A stretch of DNA of 64,000 nt from Sporolactobacillus shoreicorticis (GCF_024125445.1 NZ_JAMXWM010000019.1:1-64000); one strand, 5' to 3'. Positions 27,833 through 37,225 are shown, counted from the first letter of the stretch. Numbers and translations: made by a program. Notes: generated by a model from the sequence alone, not told the origin.

Positions 27833-29014
27833 TTATTGGCTGATTTCAGCTTTTTGTACTGGCGGATATTTCGCTTGTTCAAAGTTGTAGATATACACCT
27901 TTGCGAATTTATTGTCACCTTTATCATCAAAGCTTACTTTCGTTGTTACGCCGTCATAGTCTTGGACCGCACGAATCGCTTTCTCTACTTGTTCACGAGA
28001 CGGTTTTTTTCCGTCATTGTCATTAATGGCGTTCATAAGTCCTTTAAGAATGACACCGGCAGCATCATAGCCATATGCTGAATAAGATTCAACATTTTTA
28101 TCGAATTTATCTTTATATTTTTTAGCAAATTCCTGACCCTTTTCCGTTTTCGTAACATCTCCGGCAACAGAGGTCAGGTATACGCCTTTAACTGCATCTC
28201 CGGCAATCTGTACGGTTGAGGAAGAGTCAAGACCGTCGCCACCCATGATCGGACCATTAAATCCTTTTTGACGTGCTTGTTTGATAATTAATCCGCCTTC
28301 AGCATAGACACCGCCAAAGTAGATCAGATCGGGTTTCTTTGTCATAGCCTGGCTAAGTACGCCATTGAAGTCTTTTTCACCTACAGTGATGCCTTCATAG
28401 CCGACAATTTCAGCGCCAAGCTTCTTCGCCTGCTTTCTGAATTGATCCGCAAGACCTGAGCCGTATGCTGTTTTATCTTGAATAACAAAGATTTTCTTAG
28501 CCTTCAATGTTTTAACTGCGTAGTTCGCACCTGCCGGACCCTGAAAATCGTCACGCGCACAAATACGATTGACCGTTTTCAATCCACGATCTGTAACATC
28601 TGTCGCGGTCGTCGCCGGAGAAACCATTGGCAAATTATTTTTTTCATAAACTTCGGAAGAAGGGATCGCAACACCTGAATTTAAGTGACCGACAAGGGCG
28701 AGTACATCTTTGTCGGATGCAAGAATCTGAGCATTCGCAACGCCTTTTTTTGGATCACCTTGATCATCCACATAATTCAGCTTAATCGTAAAACCTTTCT
28801 TAGCGAATGCTGCTTTTTGGTCATCAATTGCTAATTCAGCACCAAGGCGAATTGCATCGCCAAGCGTTGCGCTACCGCCGGAGAGTGGGGACTGACTTCC
28901 GATTTCAATGACAGTCTTACCATTTGAACCACCTGATTTTGAAGAGCAACCGCCGATAACTCCTAGCAATAATACGACTACAGCCAATAATGGTATAATT
29001 TTCTTAAAGTTCAT
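27833..29014 (-). CDS. livJ: Branched-chain amino acid-binding lipoprotein LivJ/LivK
   Basis: 393 residues. Signal peptide with lipobox ending GVIGGC (acylated Cys23), then a Ser/Gly-rich linker. The periplasmic-binding fold type I is seen in IEIGSQSPLSGGSATLGDAIRLGAELAIDD, NAQILASDKDVLALVGHLNSGVAIPSS, VSPATTATDVT and AYGYDAAGVILKGLMNA. It binds Leu/Ile/Val (or a related amino acid) outside the membrane and delivers it to LivHM. AAGGAGGG precedes the ATG. Confidence 0.95.
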   Translation of the reverse strand: MNFKKIIPLLAVVVLLLGVIGGCSSKSGGSNGKTVIEIGSQSPLSGGSATLGDAIRLGAELAIDDQKAAFAKKGFTIKLNYVDDQGDPKKGVANAQILASDKDVLALVGHLNSGVAIPSSEVYEKNNLPMVSPATTATDVTDRGLKTVNRICARDDFQGPAGANYAVKTLKAKKIFVIQDKTAYGSGLADQFRKQAKKLGAEIVGYEGITVGEKDFNGVLSQAMTKKPDLIYFGGVYAEGGLIIKQARQKGFNGPIMGGDGLDSSSTVQIAGDAVKGVYLTSVAGDVTKTEKGQEFAKKYKDKFDKNVESYSAYGYDAAGVILKGLMNAINDNDGKKPSREQVEKAIRAVQDYDGVTTKVSFDDKGDNKFAKVYIYNFEQAKYPPVQKAEISQ

Positions 29015-29050
29015 TTTAACCCTCCTTTTTATACAAACGGAACAACTCTA

Positions 29051-29065
29051 AAAACTCAGAAAGTT
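29051..29065 (-). promoter_or_regulatory. Candidate CodY box upstream of livJ
   Basis: The minus strand reads AACTTTCTGAGTTTT, 11 of 15 matches to the CodY consensus AATTTTCWGAAAATT, in the leader just before livJ. Weak on its own, but supported by function and a second candidate at ilvE. Confidence 0.35.
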
Positions 29066-29652
29066 TTATGTAGGACTCACCCCCGCAATTTATTTCTATT
29101 GTTTCTCTCTTTTTAATGCGGCTCTTTAAAAACCATAATAATTTATTATGAGACTATAGTCATTATCTATGTCATAATATCTAACAAAGTATTTGAATAG
29201 TCGCTTTTATCTCAAAACTAAAATATGCAATGAGACTGGCAGGTTAAGCGATTACACTAAAAATTATCAAATACTGAAAATTCGTTGATTAAGAAACACC
29301 CGTTTTTTAATAAACAGAACACAGAAAATGCCTATAAAAAAATGTTTCATTAACCCAGTTTATGGACCTTAAACAAATTTAAACGAAAAAAACAAAACTT
29401 AATTTAAGGCGATTATAATATCTTTTTTTCTATCATTTATGATAATATAATGAAATCGATGCTCCAGCCTGCATACGTGCAAAATTCAAGTCCGGCCTGA
29501 CTATTTTCCCTTACTTCTATTATTTTGTGCCCAATAGACACAGGCTTTATTTTTATTTTCTTTAACAACAGATTTTCTCGAACAAACTAGAAGCATCATT
29601 TAAAAAAGTTTATAATGATAATGCCAAGTATACCATGAGGAGAACTGATGTT
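29066..29652. other. Divergent intergenic region livJ / metA
   Basis: About 590 AT-rich bases. It holds two adjoining palindromes, CATAATAA-T-TTATTATG (29134-29150) and GACTATAGTC (29152-29161), upstream of livJ. A TATAAT (29611-29616) is the likely -10 of metA. No S-box or T-box core sequences were seen before metA, and no ORF. Confidence 0.5.
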
Positions 29653-30561
29653 ATGCCGATTAAAATACCTAAATTGCTTCCTGCTCGGGAGATTTTGGAA
29701 AACGAAAATATTTTCGTTATGGATGAGGATCGGGCAATTACCCAAGACATCCGGCCTCTTAATATATTAATTTTGAATTTAATGCCGGAAAAAGAAATGG
29801 AAGAGACTCAACTGCTTCGCCATCTTAGCAACACGCCGCTTCAGGTTAATATCTCCTTTATGAAAACGGCCACTCATCAATCGAAAAATACAAGTCATCT
29901 TCACCTTGAACAGTTTTACACTGTTTTTAATGAAGTGGAGAATAAAAAATTCGACGGAATGATCATTACCGGTGCACCTGTGGAACGTCTGCCTTTTGCT
30001 GAAGTGGACTATTGGAATGAACTGAAAGAAATTATGCAATGGTCGAAAAGTCATGTTACGTCAACTTTGCATATTTGCTGGGGTGCTCAAGCAGCATTGT
30101 TTTATCACTTTGGCATTGATAAAGTTCCTTATCCGGAAAAGCTGTCGGGTGTGTTCAGCCATTCCCTTTATGAGTCTAGAGAAAAATTGCTGCGTGGGTT
30201 CGATGATGTGTTTTTCGCACCCCATTCGCGGTACACGGATATTGATCGCTCTGAACTTGCAAAACACCCGGAAGTCCATGTACTTGCAGGTTCGGAAGAG
30301 GCAGGTCCGTTTGTGATGATGGTAAACAAAGGAAAGCAGATCATGATCACCGGCCACCTTGAATACGACACGGGAACGTTGGCGAAAGAATATCGTCGTG
30401 ATTTAAATAAAAACATGAATCCAGGTTTACCAAAACACTACTTTCCTAATGATAATTCTGAAAAACAGCCGATAAATAATTGGCGTTCTCATGCACATCT
30501 ATTATTTTCAAACTGGCTGAACTACTACGTCTACCAGGAAACACCTTATCAATGGGGCTGA
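29653..30561 (+). CDS. metA: Homoserine O-acyltransferase MetA
   Basis: 302 residues from ATG 29653 (GAGGAG 10 bases upstream; a slightly longer frame exists). Motifs: [10 protein letters not shown]-like ([21 protein letters not shown]), [14 protein letters not shown], catalytic Cys in [17 protein letters not shown], the His in [14 protein letters not shown] with the adjoining Glu. It O-acylates homoserine in the first step of methionine synthesis. Many Bacillales MetA proteins use acetyl-CoA rather than succinyl-CoA; the choice cannot be settled here. Confidence 0.95.
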   Translation: MPIKIPKLLPAREILENENIFVMDEDRAITQDIRPLNILILNLMPEKEMEETQLLRHLSNTPLQVNISFMKTATHQSKNTSHLHLEQFYTVFNEVENKKFDGMIITGAPVERLPFAEVDYWNELKEIMQWSKSHVTSTLHICWGAQAALFYHFGIDKVPYPEKLSGVFSHSLYESREKLLRGFDDVFFAPHSRYTDIDRSELAKHPEVHVLAGSEEAGPFVMMVNKGKQIMITGHLEYDTGTLAKEYRRDLNKNMNPGLPKHYFPNDNSEKQPINNWRSHAHLLFSNWLNYYVYQETPYQWG

Positions 30562-30567
30562 TGAAGA

Positions 30568-30609
30568 GAACTCAAAAGGCTCGGGCATAAGCCCGAGCCT
30601 TTTGAGTTC
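30568..30609. terminator. Bidirectional hairpin between metA and plsX
   Basis: Near-perfect 19-bp stem GAACTCAAAAGGCTCGGGC / GCCCGAGCCTTTTGAGTTC between the convergent stops. The T-runs are internal to the stem. Confidence 0.75.
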
Positions 30610-30620
30610 TAGCCGATTTT

Positions 30621-31637
30621 TTAAACTTTACTGTTCAGCCAGTCATACTGTTTATCGTGGAAAGTGTGTTCTATTGTACCGACAACATCTTCTTTAATCA
30701 AAAGCTGTGCTTGCTTAATCGCTGTATAAACAGCCTCGCTCTTAGCTGCGCCATGCACTTTAATAATCGGAGCTGCTAAACCGAAGAGAAGAGCGCCTCC
30801 GTACGCAGATGTATCCATGTGCTGCTTTACCGATTTCAATTTTCCATACATAAGACCGGTAAGAACTTTGGTATATAATGAACCGCCCAGTGTTTCCTTA
30901 AGCAGTTTCATCAACGACATAGCTGTGCCTTCAATACTCTTGAGCACCATGTTGCCTGAAAATCCATCCGCAACGATCACATCTGCAGGACCTTCAAGCA
31001 ACTCACGCGACTCAACATTGCCAATAAAGTTTATCGGTGCATTGCTCAATAATTTGTATGCTTCTTTGACCAGTTCATTGCCCTTGCCCGGCTCCTCGCC
31101 AATGTTCAGCAAGCCAATTCTTGGATTGGGTCGATGCATTACTTTCTCAGCGTAGATGGCTCCCATAATCGCATACTGCAGCATGTTTTCAGGCTTTGTT
31201 TCTGCATTTGCACCAACGTCGAGAAACAAAAATCCTTTATTTTGATGAATGGTTGGCAAAGTCGGTGCAAGTGCCGGACGGTCGATTCCCTTAATACGGC
31301 CAACACCAAACAGACCGGAAGCCATCAGTGCTCCGGTATTTCCGGCAGAAATCGCTGCATCGCATCGTTTTTCCCGAACTTCTTGAACAGCCAAAACCAT
31401 TGACGCTTGTTTTTTTCGGCGAACGGCTTGAACCGGGGCATCCGTACCTTCAATTTTCTCAGTAGTATGAAGAATCTTGATACGATCCTGCCCGCCTATC
31501 AGATCGACCAGTTTATCCTGATCACCTACAAGTGTAATCTGAAGTTCAGGAAATTCATTCAGTGCCTTTAATGTTCCTTCAACGATTGTTCCCGGTGCAT
31601 GATCTCCACCCATAGCATCAATTGCTAACCTCATCAT
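30621..31637 (-). CDS. plsX: Phosphate acyltransferase PlsX
   Basis: 338 residues. LAIDAMGGDHAPGTIVEGTL at the N-terminus, ISAGNTGALMA, ALAPTLPT, GLLNIGEEPGKGNELVKEAY and DVIVADGFSGNMVLKSIEGTA are all PlsX signatures. It makes acyl-phosphate from acyl-ACP for PlsY at the membrane, the entry to phospholipid synthesis. GGAGAG precedes the ATG. Normally flanked by fapR and fabD-fabG; here it stands alone between metA and an unrelated operon. Confidence 0.96.
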   Translation of the reverse strand: MMRLAIDAMGGDHAPGTIVEGTLKALNEFPELQITLVGDQDKLVDLIGGQDRIKILHTTEKIEGTDAPVQAVRRKKQASMVLAVQEVREKRCDAAISAGNTGALMASGLFGVGRIKGIDRPALAPTLPTIHQNKGFLFLDVGANAETKPENMLQYAIMGAIYAEKVMHRPNPRIGLLNIGEEPGKGNELVKEAYKLLSNAPINFIGNVESRELLEGPADVIVADGFSGNMVLKSIEGTAMSLMKLLKETLGGSLYTKVLTGLMYGKLKSVKQHMDTSAYGGALLFGLAAPIIKVHGAAKSEAVYTAIKQAQLLIKEDVVGTIEHTFHDKQYDWLNSKV

Positions 31638-31782
31638 TTATTCTCTCCTTTATCTATAACAAAACTTTCCAAGCCAAACCATACATTGAAAGTTTCTCAA
31701 TTCATCTTTATGCGTGATTGATTCTCGACTCACTGTATCACTTAATACGTATTCTGTCCAAACTATGTTTCAAAAAAAGTAT

Positions 31783-32565
31783 TTATGTTTCAAAATGGTT
31801 TGCTTTTTCCGGGCAGCTTACGAAATAATATACAGAAAGAGGCCACCAAGCAATAGCAAATGCGGGATAGACCGCCCATATTTGATTTGGCGATATGAGT
31901 GCATTGAGAATTGAAAAATAGGCAATTGTCACTAACGCGCCAAAAACTCCATATCGAAACGGCATTTTAGCTAAGTAAATACTGAATGGCCACCAAAGTA
32001 CAGCGAAAATCGGATGAATGGCCCAAAAAATTTCAGGTGTTGTCATCAAATTCAGCACAGAAAAAAAGAGAATGATCCATCCTGCACTCATAATACTGAA
32101 CACGCGCGTTTTTTTCCAAAAGGTCATACTCATTGGCCACCAGACAAGTCCAAAAATGATAAAAATACTCCAAAAAAATCTTGGTTCAAAGTATAGATTA
32201 AGTATTAAATAAAAAACAATGACAAAAAGGCTGATGATATAGGATGTGGCTCTTGTCCAGGCAGCCCTGCCCAAACCAACAATAATTGGAAATACGACAG
32301 ACAGTGGAATGATGAAGACAAACCAGAGATACTGAGGCATTTCAATTAAATTCTGGATCACACAAGCGGCAAAAAACAGTACGGAAATGATCAAAGCAGC
32401 AACCGTTTTATTTTCAATCAAAAGCCAGATCAGCGGGCAAAAAAGCACAGCCAGCGGATAAATAACCCAAAATTGTCCAACACCGGTGAAGATATTGACG
32501 AGTAACAAGAAAACACCTGTCATAATGCACCCATAGGCAATAAATTCTTGTAAGTCTTTTCTCAT
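31783..32565 (-). CDS. Polytopic membrane protein built from repeated two-TM units
   Basis: 260 residues from ATG 32565, which overlaps the stop of the previous gene by four bases; GGAG is 8 bases upstream. The protein is a string of related units of about 45-55 residues. Each has a W/F-x-I-x-P-x-F-x-W-W-P-x-S core: WVIYPLAVLFCPLIWLLIE, FWSIFIIFGLVWWPMSMTF, FWAIHPIFAVLWWPFSIYL, IWAVYPAFAIAWWPLSVYY. The upstream partner carries one such unit too. This looks like 2TM-domain proteins tied to PadR regulators. No enzymatic motif; role probably in envelope sensing or stability. Confidence 0.7.
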   Translation of the reverse strand: MRKDLQEFIAYGCIMTGVFLLLVNIFTGVGQFWVIYPLAVLFCPLIWLLIENKTVAALIISVLFFAACVIQNLIEMPQYLWFVFIIPLSVVFPIIVGLGRAAWTRATSYIISLFVIVFYLILNLYFEPRFFWSIFIIFGLVWWPMSMTFWKKTRVFSIMSAGWIILFFSVLNLMTTPEIFWAIHPIFAVLWWPFSIYLAKMPFRYGVFGALVTIAYFSILNALISPNQIWAVYPAFAIAWWPLSVYYFVSCPEKANHFET

Positions 32566-32987
32566 GACCTGTTCTCCAGTTTCTTGCGATGCAGATGGTA
32601 AAACATCGAAAGCGGCCACCAAGCAATACCAAATGAAGGGTATATGAACCAAATGACATGCGGTGTGTAATAAAAATTCACAAAAACAACCAAAGCAACA
32701 ATGAGACAGCTTCCCCATAAAGAAAAACCAAAATTCAAACGTGCTAATTCTTGTTTGCGATCCTTCGGTGTTTGAGGTAAATCCATTTCGCGTTTTATTT
32801 CTTCAATATCACCAAACTCAACAATGACTTTATTGATCGCATCTTCCTCTGTCTTGCCTTCTTCGATTAAATCCGATACTTTTTCTTCTAAGTCGCGTAT
32901 GATTTCTTCTTTAACCTTTTCCGTTTCTCCTCCTTCCGGCATGCCTTCAAATAATTTATTTGTAAATACAGTCAAACGCTTCATCAA
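32562..32987 (-). CDS. HAAS-domain protein with C-terminal two-TM unit
   Basis: 141 residues. Residues 1-70 form the HAAS/DUF1700-like helical domain (EEIIRDLEEKVSDLIEEGKTEEDAINKVIVEFGDIEEIKREMD). Two TM segments follow, ending in VIWFIYPSFGIAWWPLSMFYHLHRKK, the same unit that is repeated in the next gene. Starts immediately at the end of padR and overlaps the next gene by four bases: a tight three-gene operon. Confidence 0.75.
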   Translation of the reverse strand: MMKRLTVFTNKLFEGMPEGGETEKVKEEIIRDLEEKVSDLIEEGKTEEDAINKVIVEFGDIEEIKREMDLPQTPKDRKQELARLNFGFSLWGSCLIVALVVFVNFYYTPHVIWFIYPSFGIAWWPLSMFYHLHRKKLENRS

Positions 32988-33284
32988 TCAATCTCCCTCC
33001 ATAAATAAATTAACAATTTCTTTAACCTCACGCCATTCATCAACCATTTCACGGAAATATGCCTTCCCCAGCGTTGTAATGCGATAATATTTCCTTTTTC
33101 CGCCATGAGACCGTTCTCCGTAATAGGATTCAATCAATTGCTTCTTCTCGAGTCTTTGAAATACGGCGTAGAGCGTAGCTTCCTTAATTTCAAATCTTCC
33201 GTCCGTTTTCTTACTGATTCTCTTAGATAATTCGTATCCGTATGAATCCTCATCCTTGAGTAAACGAAGAATAATGGAATCCAC
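32988..33284 (-). CDS. PadR-family transcriptional regulator
   Basis: 98 residues counted from GTG 33284. PadR motifs: DSIILRLLKDEDSYGYELSKRI, EIKEATLYAVFQRLEKKQLIESYYGE, GGKRKYYRITTLGKAYF. The reading frame upstream still encodes IRSDILRGH, the conserved PadR N-terminus. It has an ATT at 33311 behind GAGGTGAT, so the real start may be that ATT. First gene of the operon with the HAAS/2TM proteins, which it presumably represses. Confidence 0.9.
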   Translation of the reverse strand: MDSIILRLLKDEDSYGYELSKRISKKTDGRFEIKEATLYAVFQRLEKKQLIESYYGERSHGGKRKYYRITTLGKAYFREMVDEWREVKEIVNLFMEGD

Positions 33285-33472
33285 ATGTCCCCTTAGAATA
33301 TCACTCCGAATAGTATCACCTCATATCCATTATCGATTACTCTACCTGATATAGCAATCATAGCACCGATTACTCTATCTGTCAAAGTAATTCCAGTAAG
33401 AAAACCATAGCACGCCAAATAAAAAGATCGAAAGCATAAGCTTCCGATCCTTCGTAACTAACCTTGTACCGT

Positions 33473-34717
33473 TTATTTGGAGAGCTGAATGGCCTGTTTG
33501 ATTTTTTTAATAAAGGAACCATTTGTGTAGGTGAGCACCGAACCCCGGTAAAAACGTAAGCTGAGCATAAAGAGCACAAAAATGGTTGCGATAAGAATCA
33601 GCAATGAAAAGAATCCTTGCCACAGGCTCATGTCTGTTGCACCGATTCGCATAGGCATAATCATTGATGCTGTAAAAGGGACAAAAGAGAAAATTTTGAT
33701 CAGCAGCGTGTCCGGGTTGCTCATTCCGCTGATCGCAATAAAGAAACCAATCATAAGTACCATCGTAACCGGCATAACCGCTTGGCCGACGTCTTGTACC
33801 TTATTAACAAGTGAGCCGAGCACTGCTCCCATAAGTGTGTAAAGAATGCATGCAAAGAAGAAAAAGAGAACTGCGAAAACAATATAGCCAGCAGTGAGCG
33901 ATGAAAATAAATCACTTAGCAGATACCAGTACTTTCCAGACTGAAAACTACGGGCCATGATCAGAGCCGATCCGATTAAAACAATGAATTGAGTCATTGC
34001 AAGAGCAAGTACACCGCAAACTCGGGAAAGTAAATGCACAATTGGCGACGTGCTGGAGATAATGATTTCCATAATCCTTGAATCTTTTTCAGCAGCAATT
34101 TCAGATGAAATAATCGACAGATAGGAAAGAACAAATAAATAGATAATCAACGCGACCGCATATGAAACAAAGGTCGCAGTTGTTTTTTGCTGACTGCTCT
34201 TTCCCGTATCTGCATCAGGAGCAATCACTTTTTGATTAAATAACACATTTTGATTCATGACGCGTTGCGCCTGATCCGCCGTCAATTTAAGTTGCTGTAT
34301 GGTAAACAACTGGCTGGCGGCCCGGACCTGTTCCTCAAGCATTTGCTGCGTATTCAGTTCAAGCGGTTTCTTTGTTCGAAGTTCAGCATCTAAACGACCG
34401 TCCGACTTTAAAGATAAAAGAAGCAACGCATCTATTTTGCCCGTCAATACTTGGTGTTCTTCTTGTTTTACACTGCGCTCTGCCGGCTTGAAGGTGATTT
34501 TTTTATTATCTCTGAAATAGGCTATTGCGCTGTTCTCTGTCTGATCTGAGACTGTAATCGTCATTGGTTTTTCATTCGAAGAAAACCAACCGCTTATTGT
34601 TGGCCACATAAAAAAAGCAGTGACCCCTAGAAGCATAATGAATGTCGTAATATAAAAAGATTTAGCCTTCAGTTTACTCATGTATGATTGTTCAAACAAA
34701 AGCAGAAATTTAGGCAT
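33473..34717 (-). CDS. ABC transporter permease, NatB/YhaP-like
   Basis: 414 residues from ATG 34717 (AAAGGTGG 9 bases upstream; overlaps the ATPase gene by 8 bases). One TM helix near the N-terminus, a long extracytoplasmic domain (about 45-170), then about five TM helices at the C-terminus, the ABC-2 permease plan. EIAAEKDSRIMEIIISSTSP is the conserved ABC-2 cytoplasmic motif. With the ATPase it forms an exporter of the NatAB/YhaQP type. Substrate unknown, perhaps Na+ or a toxic peptide. Confidence 0.88.
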   Translation of the reverse strand: MPKFLLLFEQSYMSKLKAKSFYITTFIMLLGVTAFFMWPTISGWFSSNEKPMTITVSDQTENSAIAYFRDNKKITFKPAERSVKQEEHQVLTGKIDALLLLSLKSDGRLDAELRTKKPLELNTQQMLEEQVRAASQLFTIQQLKLTADQAQRVMNQNVLFNQKVIAPDADTGKSSQQKTTATFVSYAVALIIYLFVLSYLSIISSEIAAEKDSRIMEIIISSTSPIVHLLSRVCGVLALAMTQFIVLIGSALIMARSFQSGKYWYLLSDLFSSLTAGYIVFAVLFFFFACILYTLMGAVLGSLVNKVQDVGQAVMPVTMVLMIGFFIAISGMSNPDTLLIKIFSFVPFTASMIMPMRIGATDMSLWQGFFSLLILIATIFVLFMLSLRFYRGSVLTYTNGSFIKKIKQAIQLSK

Positions 34718-35609
34718 GTCCGCTCGCCACCTTTCGTTTAAAGAGCTCTTCAAGCGACAAGTAGTCTAAGCTAAAGCGCTCGATGAATCCATCTTTGGTA
34801 AGCGTCTGAAAGATCGGCCGCGCGTCATCTTCAGCAGATAAAAGCAGCCGATACATGTCCTTGTCTTTCAAAACGGAAATGACTCCCGGAAGTTTCAAAA
34901 GCTCTGTTTCAGCAAACGGTCCGCGAACGGTTAGATTGATTTTGCCGTACTGTTTCTTTAAATCAACGATTGCACCTGTAAACAACGACTTTCCATTTTT
35001 CAGCAGGCAGATGTGATCGCACAGTTCTTCCACATGATCCATCCTGTGGCTGGAAAAGATGATCACGGTTCCCTGATTCTTGAGTGAAACAATAGCATCT
35101 TTAAGTAAGCCGGCGTTAACTGGATCGAGTCCGCTAAAAGGTTCATCTAAAATAAGCAAATGCGGCTTGTGGATCAAGCTGGTAATCAATTGCACCTTTT
35201 GTTGATTTCCTTTTGAAAGCGTTTCAGTCAGTGCCCTTCGTTTATCAGACAAACGGAAGCGTTCCAGCCAATCATCGATCTGCGCCTTCAACACAGCTTT
35301 CGAACAACCCCGCAGTCGCCCGAAAAACATCAGTTGTTCTTCTACAGGCATCTTTGGGTATAAGCCGCGCTCTTCCGGGAGATAGCCGATCATATCGCGG
35401 TCCAATGTATGAACTGAAGCATCAGCCCACTTGATGATGCCGGATGAAGGGGCAAGCAAATTCAAAATCATGCGAAACGTCGTTGTCTTTCCTGCACCGT
35501 TTTGACCAATCAATCCAAAAATTTCACCTTGCTCTGCAACAAAATTAAGATCGTCGACAGCAAGAAAATCTTGAAATCGTTTCGTCAAATGTTCAATGGT
35601 TAGCGTCAT
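34710..35609 (-). CDS. ABC transporter ATP-binding protein, NatA/YhaQ-like
   Basis: 299 residues. Walker A GQNGAGKTTTFRMIL, Q-loop region IGYLPEERGLYPKMPVEEQLMFFG, signature LSKGNQQKVQLI, Walker B LLILDEPFSGLDPVN and switch His FSSHRMDHVEEL. A C-terminal DUF4162-like tail (about 210-299) is typical of YhaQ/NatA ATPases. First gene of a two-gene exporter operon. Confidence 0.93.
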   Translation of the reverse strand: MTLTIEHLTKRFQDFLAVDDLNFVAEQGEIFGLIGQNGAGKTTTFRMILNLLAPSSGIIKWADASVHTLDRDMIGYLPEERGLYPKMPVEEQLMFFGRLRGCSKAVLKAQIDDWLERFRLSDKRRALTETLSKGNQQKVQLITSLIHKPHLLILDEPFSGLDPVNAGLLKDAIVSLKNQGTVIIFSSHRMDHVEELCDHICLLKNGKSLFTGAIVDLKKQYGKINLTVRGPFAETELLKLPGVISVLKDKDMYRLLLSAEDDARPIFQTLTKDGFIERFSLDYLSLEELFKRKVASGHA

Positions 35610-36052
35610 CGTTTCCCTCGCTTTACTCGATATATTTTCCGATTACCTCACTTGCTTCCCATAACTAATTGTACCAAGAGCAGTCCAGACAGCGCAAATC
35701 TCGATCCATTTCGCTTGATCACGATATAATCAACGGGGCTTGTTTCAGGCACCTGATGCTTTCAGTTCTCCATACTCACTTGCTAGATATTTTTTTTAAT
35801 TCTTATTGCCTTGGAAAAGCAATTTGCTCTTACTCGTAACAAACGATTTCCACCGTTCTTTTGGACATACCGGCGTGGTGTGAACCATTGCTGTCATGAC
35901 TGTTCATGGAACGCGAGATGTATGTTCACGGTGCTCTACCCGGTTCAGCAAACGCGAAGATGGCAGGCATGGTCATATTATTCTAACTATCGGTCTAATC
36001 AAGTTTTTCATTATCCTCAAAGATGCTGTTTTCGCCAATAAAAAATCATAAT
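35610..36052. other. Intergenic region with coding-like debris
   Basis: No intact gene. On the plus strand around 35810-36035 three frames together give membrane-protein-like pieces (TIAVMTVHG, then MYVHGALPGSANAKMAGMVILF, then LTIGLIKFFIILKDAVFA), suggesting a decayed gene end. The family is not identified and the pattern may be chance. Confidence 0.3.
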
Positions 36053-36134
36053 AAAAAGAGAGGTTTTGATTGAAACCTTAAAATCGGACTGTTTATGTCC
36101 CATTTTTAAGATTCCTTTCATTCCCTCTCTTGTT
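36053..36134 (-). terminator. Long hairpin terminator after ilvE
   Basis: Imperfect stem of about 30 bp: AAGAGAGG with AATCTTAAAAAT and GGGAC pairing GTCC, GATTTTAAGGTT and CCTCTCTT, followed by TTTTT on the minus strand. It starts about 30 bases past the ilvE stop. Confidence 0.75.
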
Positions 36135-36165
36135 CTACTAATATCCATCAATCGAAATGATTAAA

Positions 36166-37086
36166 TTATTTATCGTAAACAGGTGTGCATGATTCTACAT
36201 ATTTTGGATTCTTGCCAACAGTTAATCCAAAAAACAACTGCTTGATTTGTTTGCATACTTCGCCTTCATGACCCGTTCCGATCATACGATGATCAACTTC
36301 AACAATCGGAGTAACTTCCATTGCAGTTCCGCTGAAGAACACTTCATCCGCAACGTACAATTCAGATCTTGAAATGCTCCGTTCGACAACTTCGAGTCCC
36401 ATTTCTTCTTTTGCAAGTTTCATAACGAGTTCACGAGTGATGCCCTCAAGAATATTATCGGAAGTCGGCGGGGTAATAAGTTTGCCTTTTCGGAACATAA
36501 AAATATTTTCACCGGAGCCTTCACATACATGATCGCCATCAGTGAGGAAAATAGCCTCGTCAAAACCGGCACGCTTCGTTTCCAGTGCGGCCAGCGCCGA
36601 GTTCATATAGGCTGCAGTTGCTTTCGTACGCGGCGGAAGTTGATTGTTAGAAATTCTCTTCCATGATGTGACTCCGACACTCAGTTCCGACTTGCCAGCA
36701 TATTTATTCAGCGGCTGCGTGTAGATGACAACCTTAACATCTTTTACATCCAAAGTCGGTCCGATATCAAGCGCGTCATTATAGACGATTGGACGCACAT
36801 ATGTAGTTGTCCGACAATTATTCGCTTTCAGAAGTTCAACCGTACCTTTGATCAGATCATCAACGGAAAGATCAAAATCCAAGTTGACCGTCTTAGCAGA
36901 TTCTTTCAGTCTTTCATAATGTTCTTTAAGTTTAAAGCCGTAAAGCTGTTGTGCATCGTCATCCCAATAGGCACGAATGCCTTCAAAGACACCCAAACCA
37001 TAATTAAATGCTTTGCTGCGAACACTGATCTTCACATCGTCCTCTTTTACAATCTTACCTTGATAATATGCATAAACCTCTGACAA
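36166..37086 (-). CDS. ilvE: Branched-chain amino acid aminotransferase
   Basis: 306 residues, PLP fold type IV. Landmarks: VFEGIRAYWDDDAQQLYGFKLKEHYERL, YVRPIVYNDALDIG, the PLP Lys in PPRTKATAAYMNSALAALETK, EAIFLTDGDHVCEGSGENIFMFR and FFSGTAMEVTPIVEVD. It catalyses the last step of Ile/Leu/Val synthesis and the first of their breakdown. Starts at TTG 37086 with GGAGG 8 bases upstream. Monocistronic with its own terminator; a CodY-like box lies upstream. Confidence 0.96.
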   Translation of the reverse strand: MSEVYAYYQGKIVKEDDVKISVRSKAFNYGLGVFEGIRAYWDDDAQQLYGFKLKEHYERLKESAKTVNLDFDLSVDDLIKGTVELLKANNCRTTTYVRPIVYNDALDIGPTLDVKDVKVVIYTQPLNKYAGKSELSVGVTSWKRISNNQLPPRTKATAAYMNSALAALETKRAGFDEAIFLTDGDHVCEGSGENIFMFRKGKLITPPTSDNILEGITRELVMKLAKEEMGLEVVERSISRSELYVADEVFFSGTAMEVTPIVEVDHRMIGTGHEGEVCKQIKQLFFGLTVGKNPKYVESCTPVYDK

Positions 37087-37225
37087 TGTAAACTCCTCCT
37101 TGTGTTTCTGATAGTAACAGAAATTCCAGCCGATTTTCCATCGTCTGCCGCAGCTTCATAATATCCCTGCCTATAAACTTCTGCCTTTTTTTGTGTACGT
37201 ATATAATAACATAAATCTTCCAAAA

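Noticed and set aside
29609-29626. PerR/Fur-like sequence TTATAATGATAAT before metA
   Set aside because: It coincides with the -10 element and lacks the right half of the palindrome.
29459-29652. Possible S-box or T-box leader of metA
   Set aside because: Neither the S-box core nor the T-box TGG sequence with terminator/antiterminator was seen; only a plain leader with a TATAAT.
36940-37060. Alternative upstream start or leader peptide for ilvE
   Set aside because: The TTG with a GGAGG at ideal distance and the conserved N-terminus explain the start fully.
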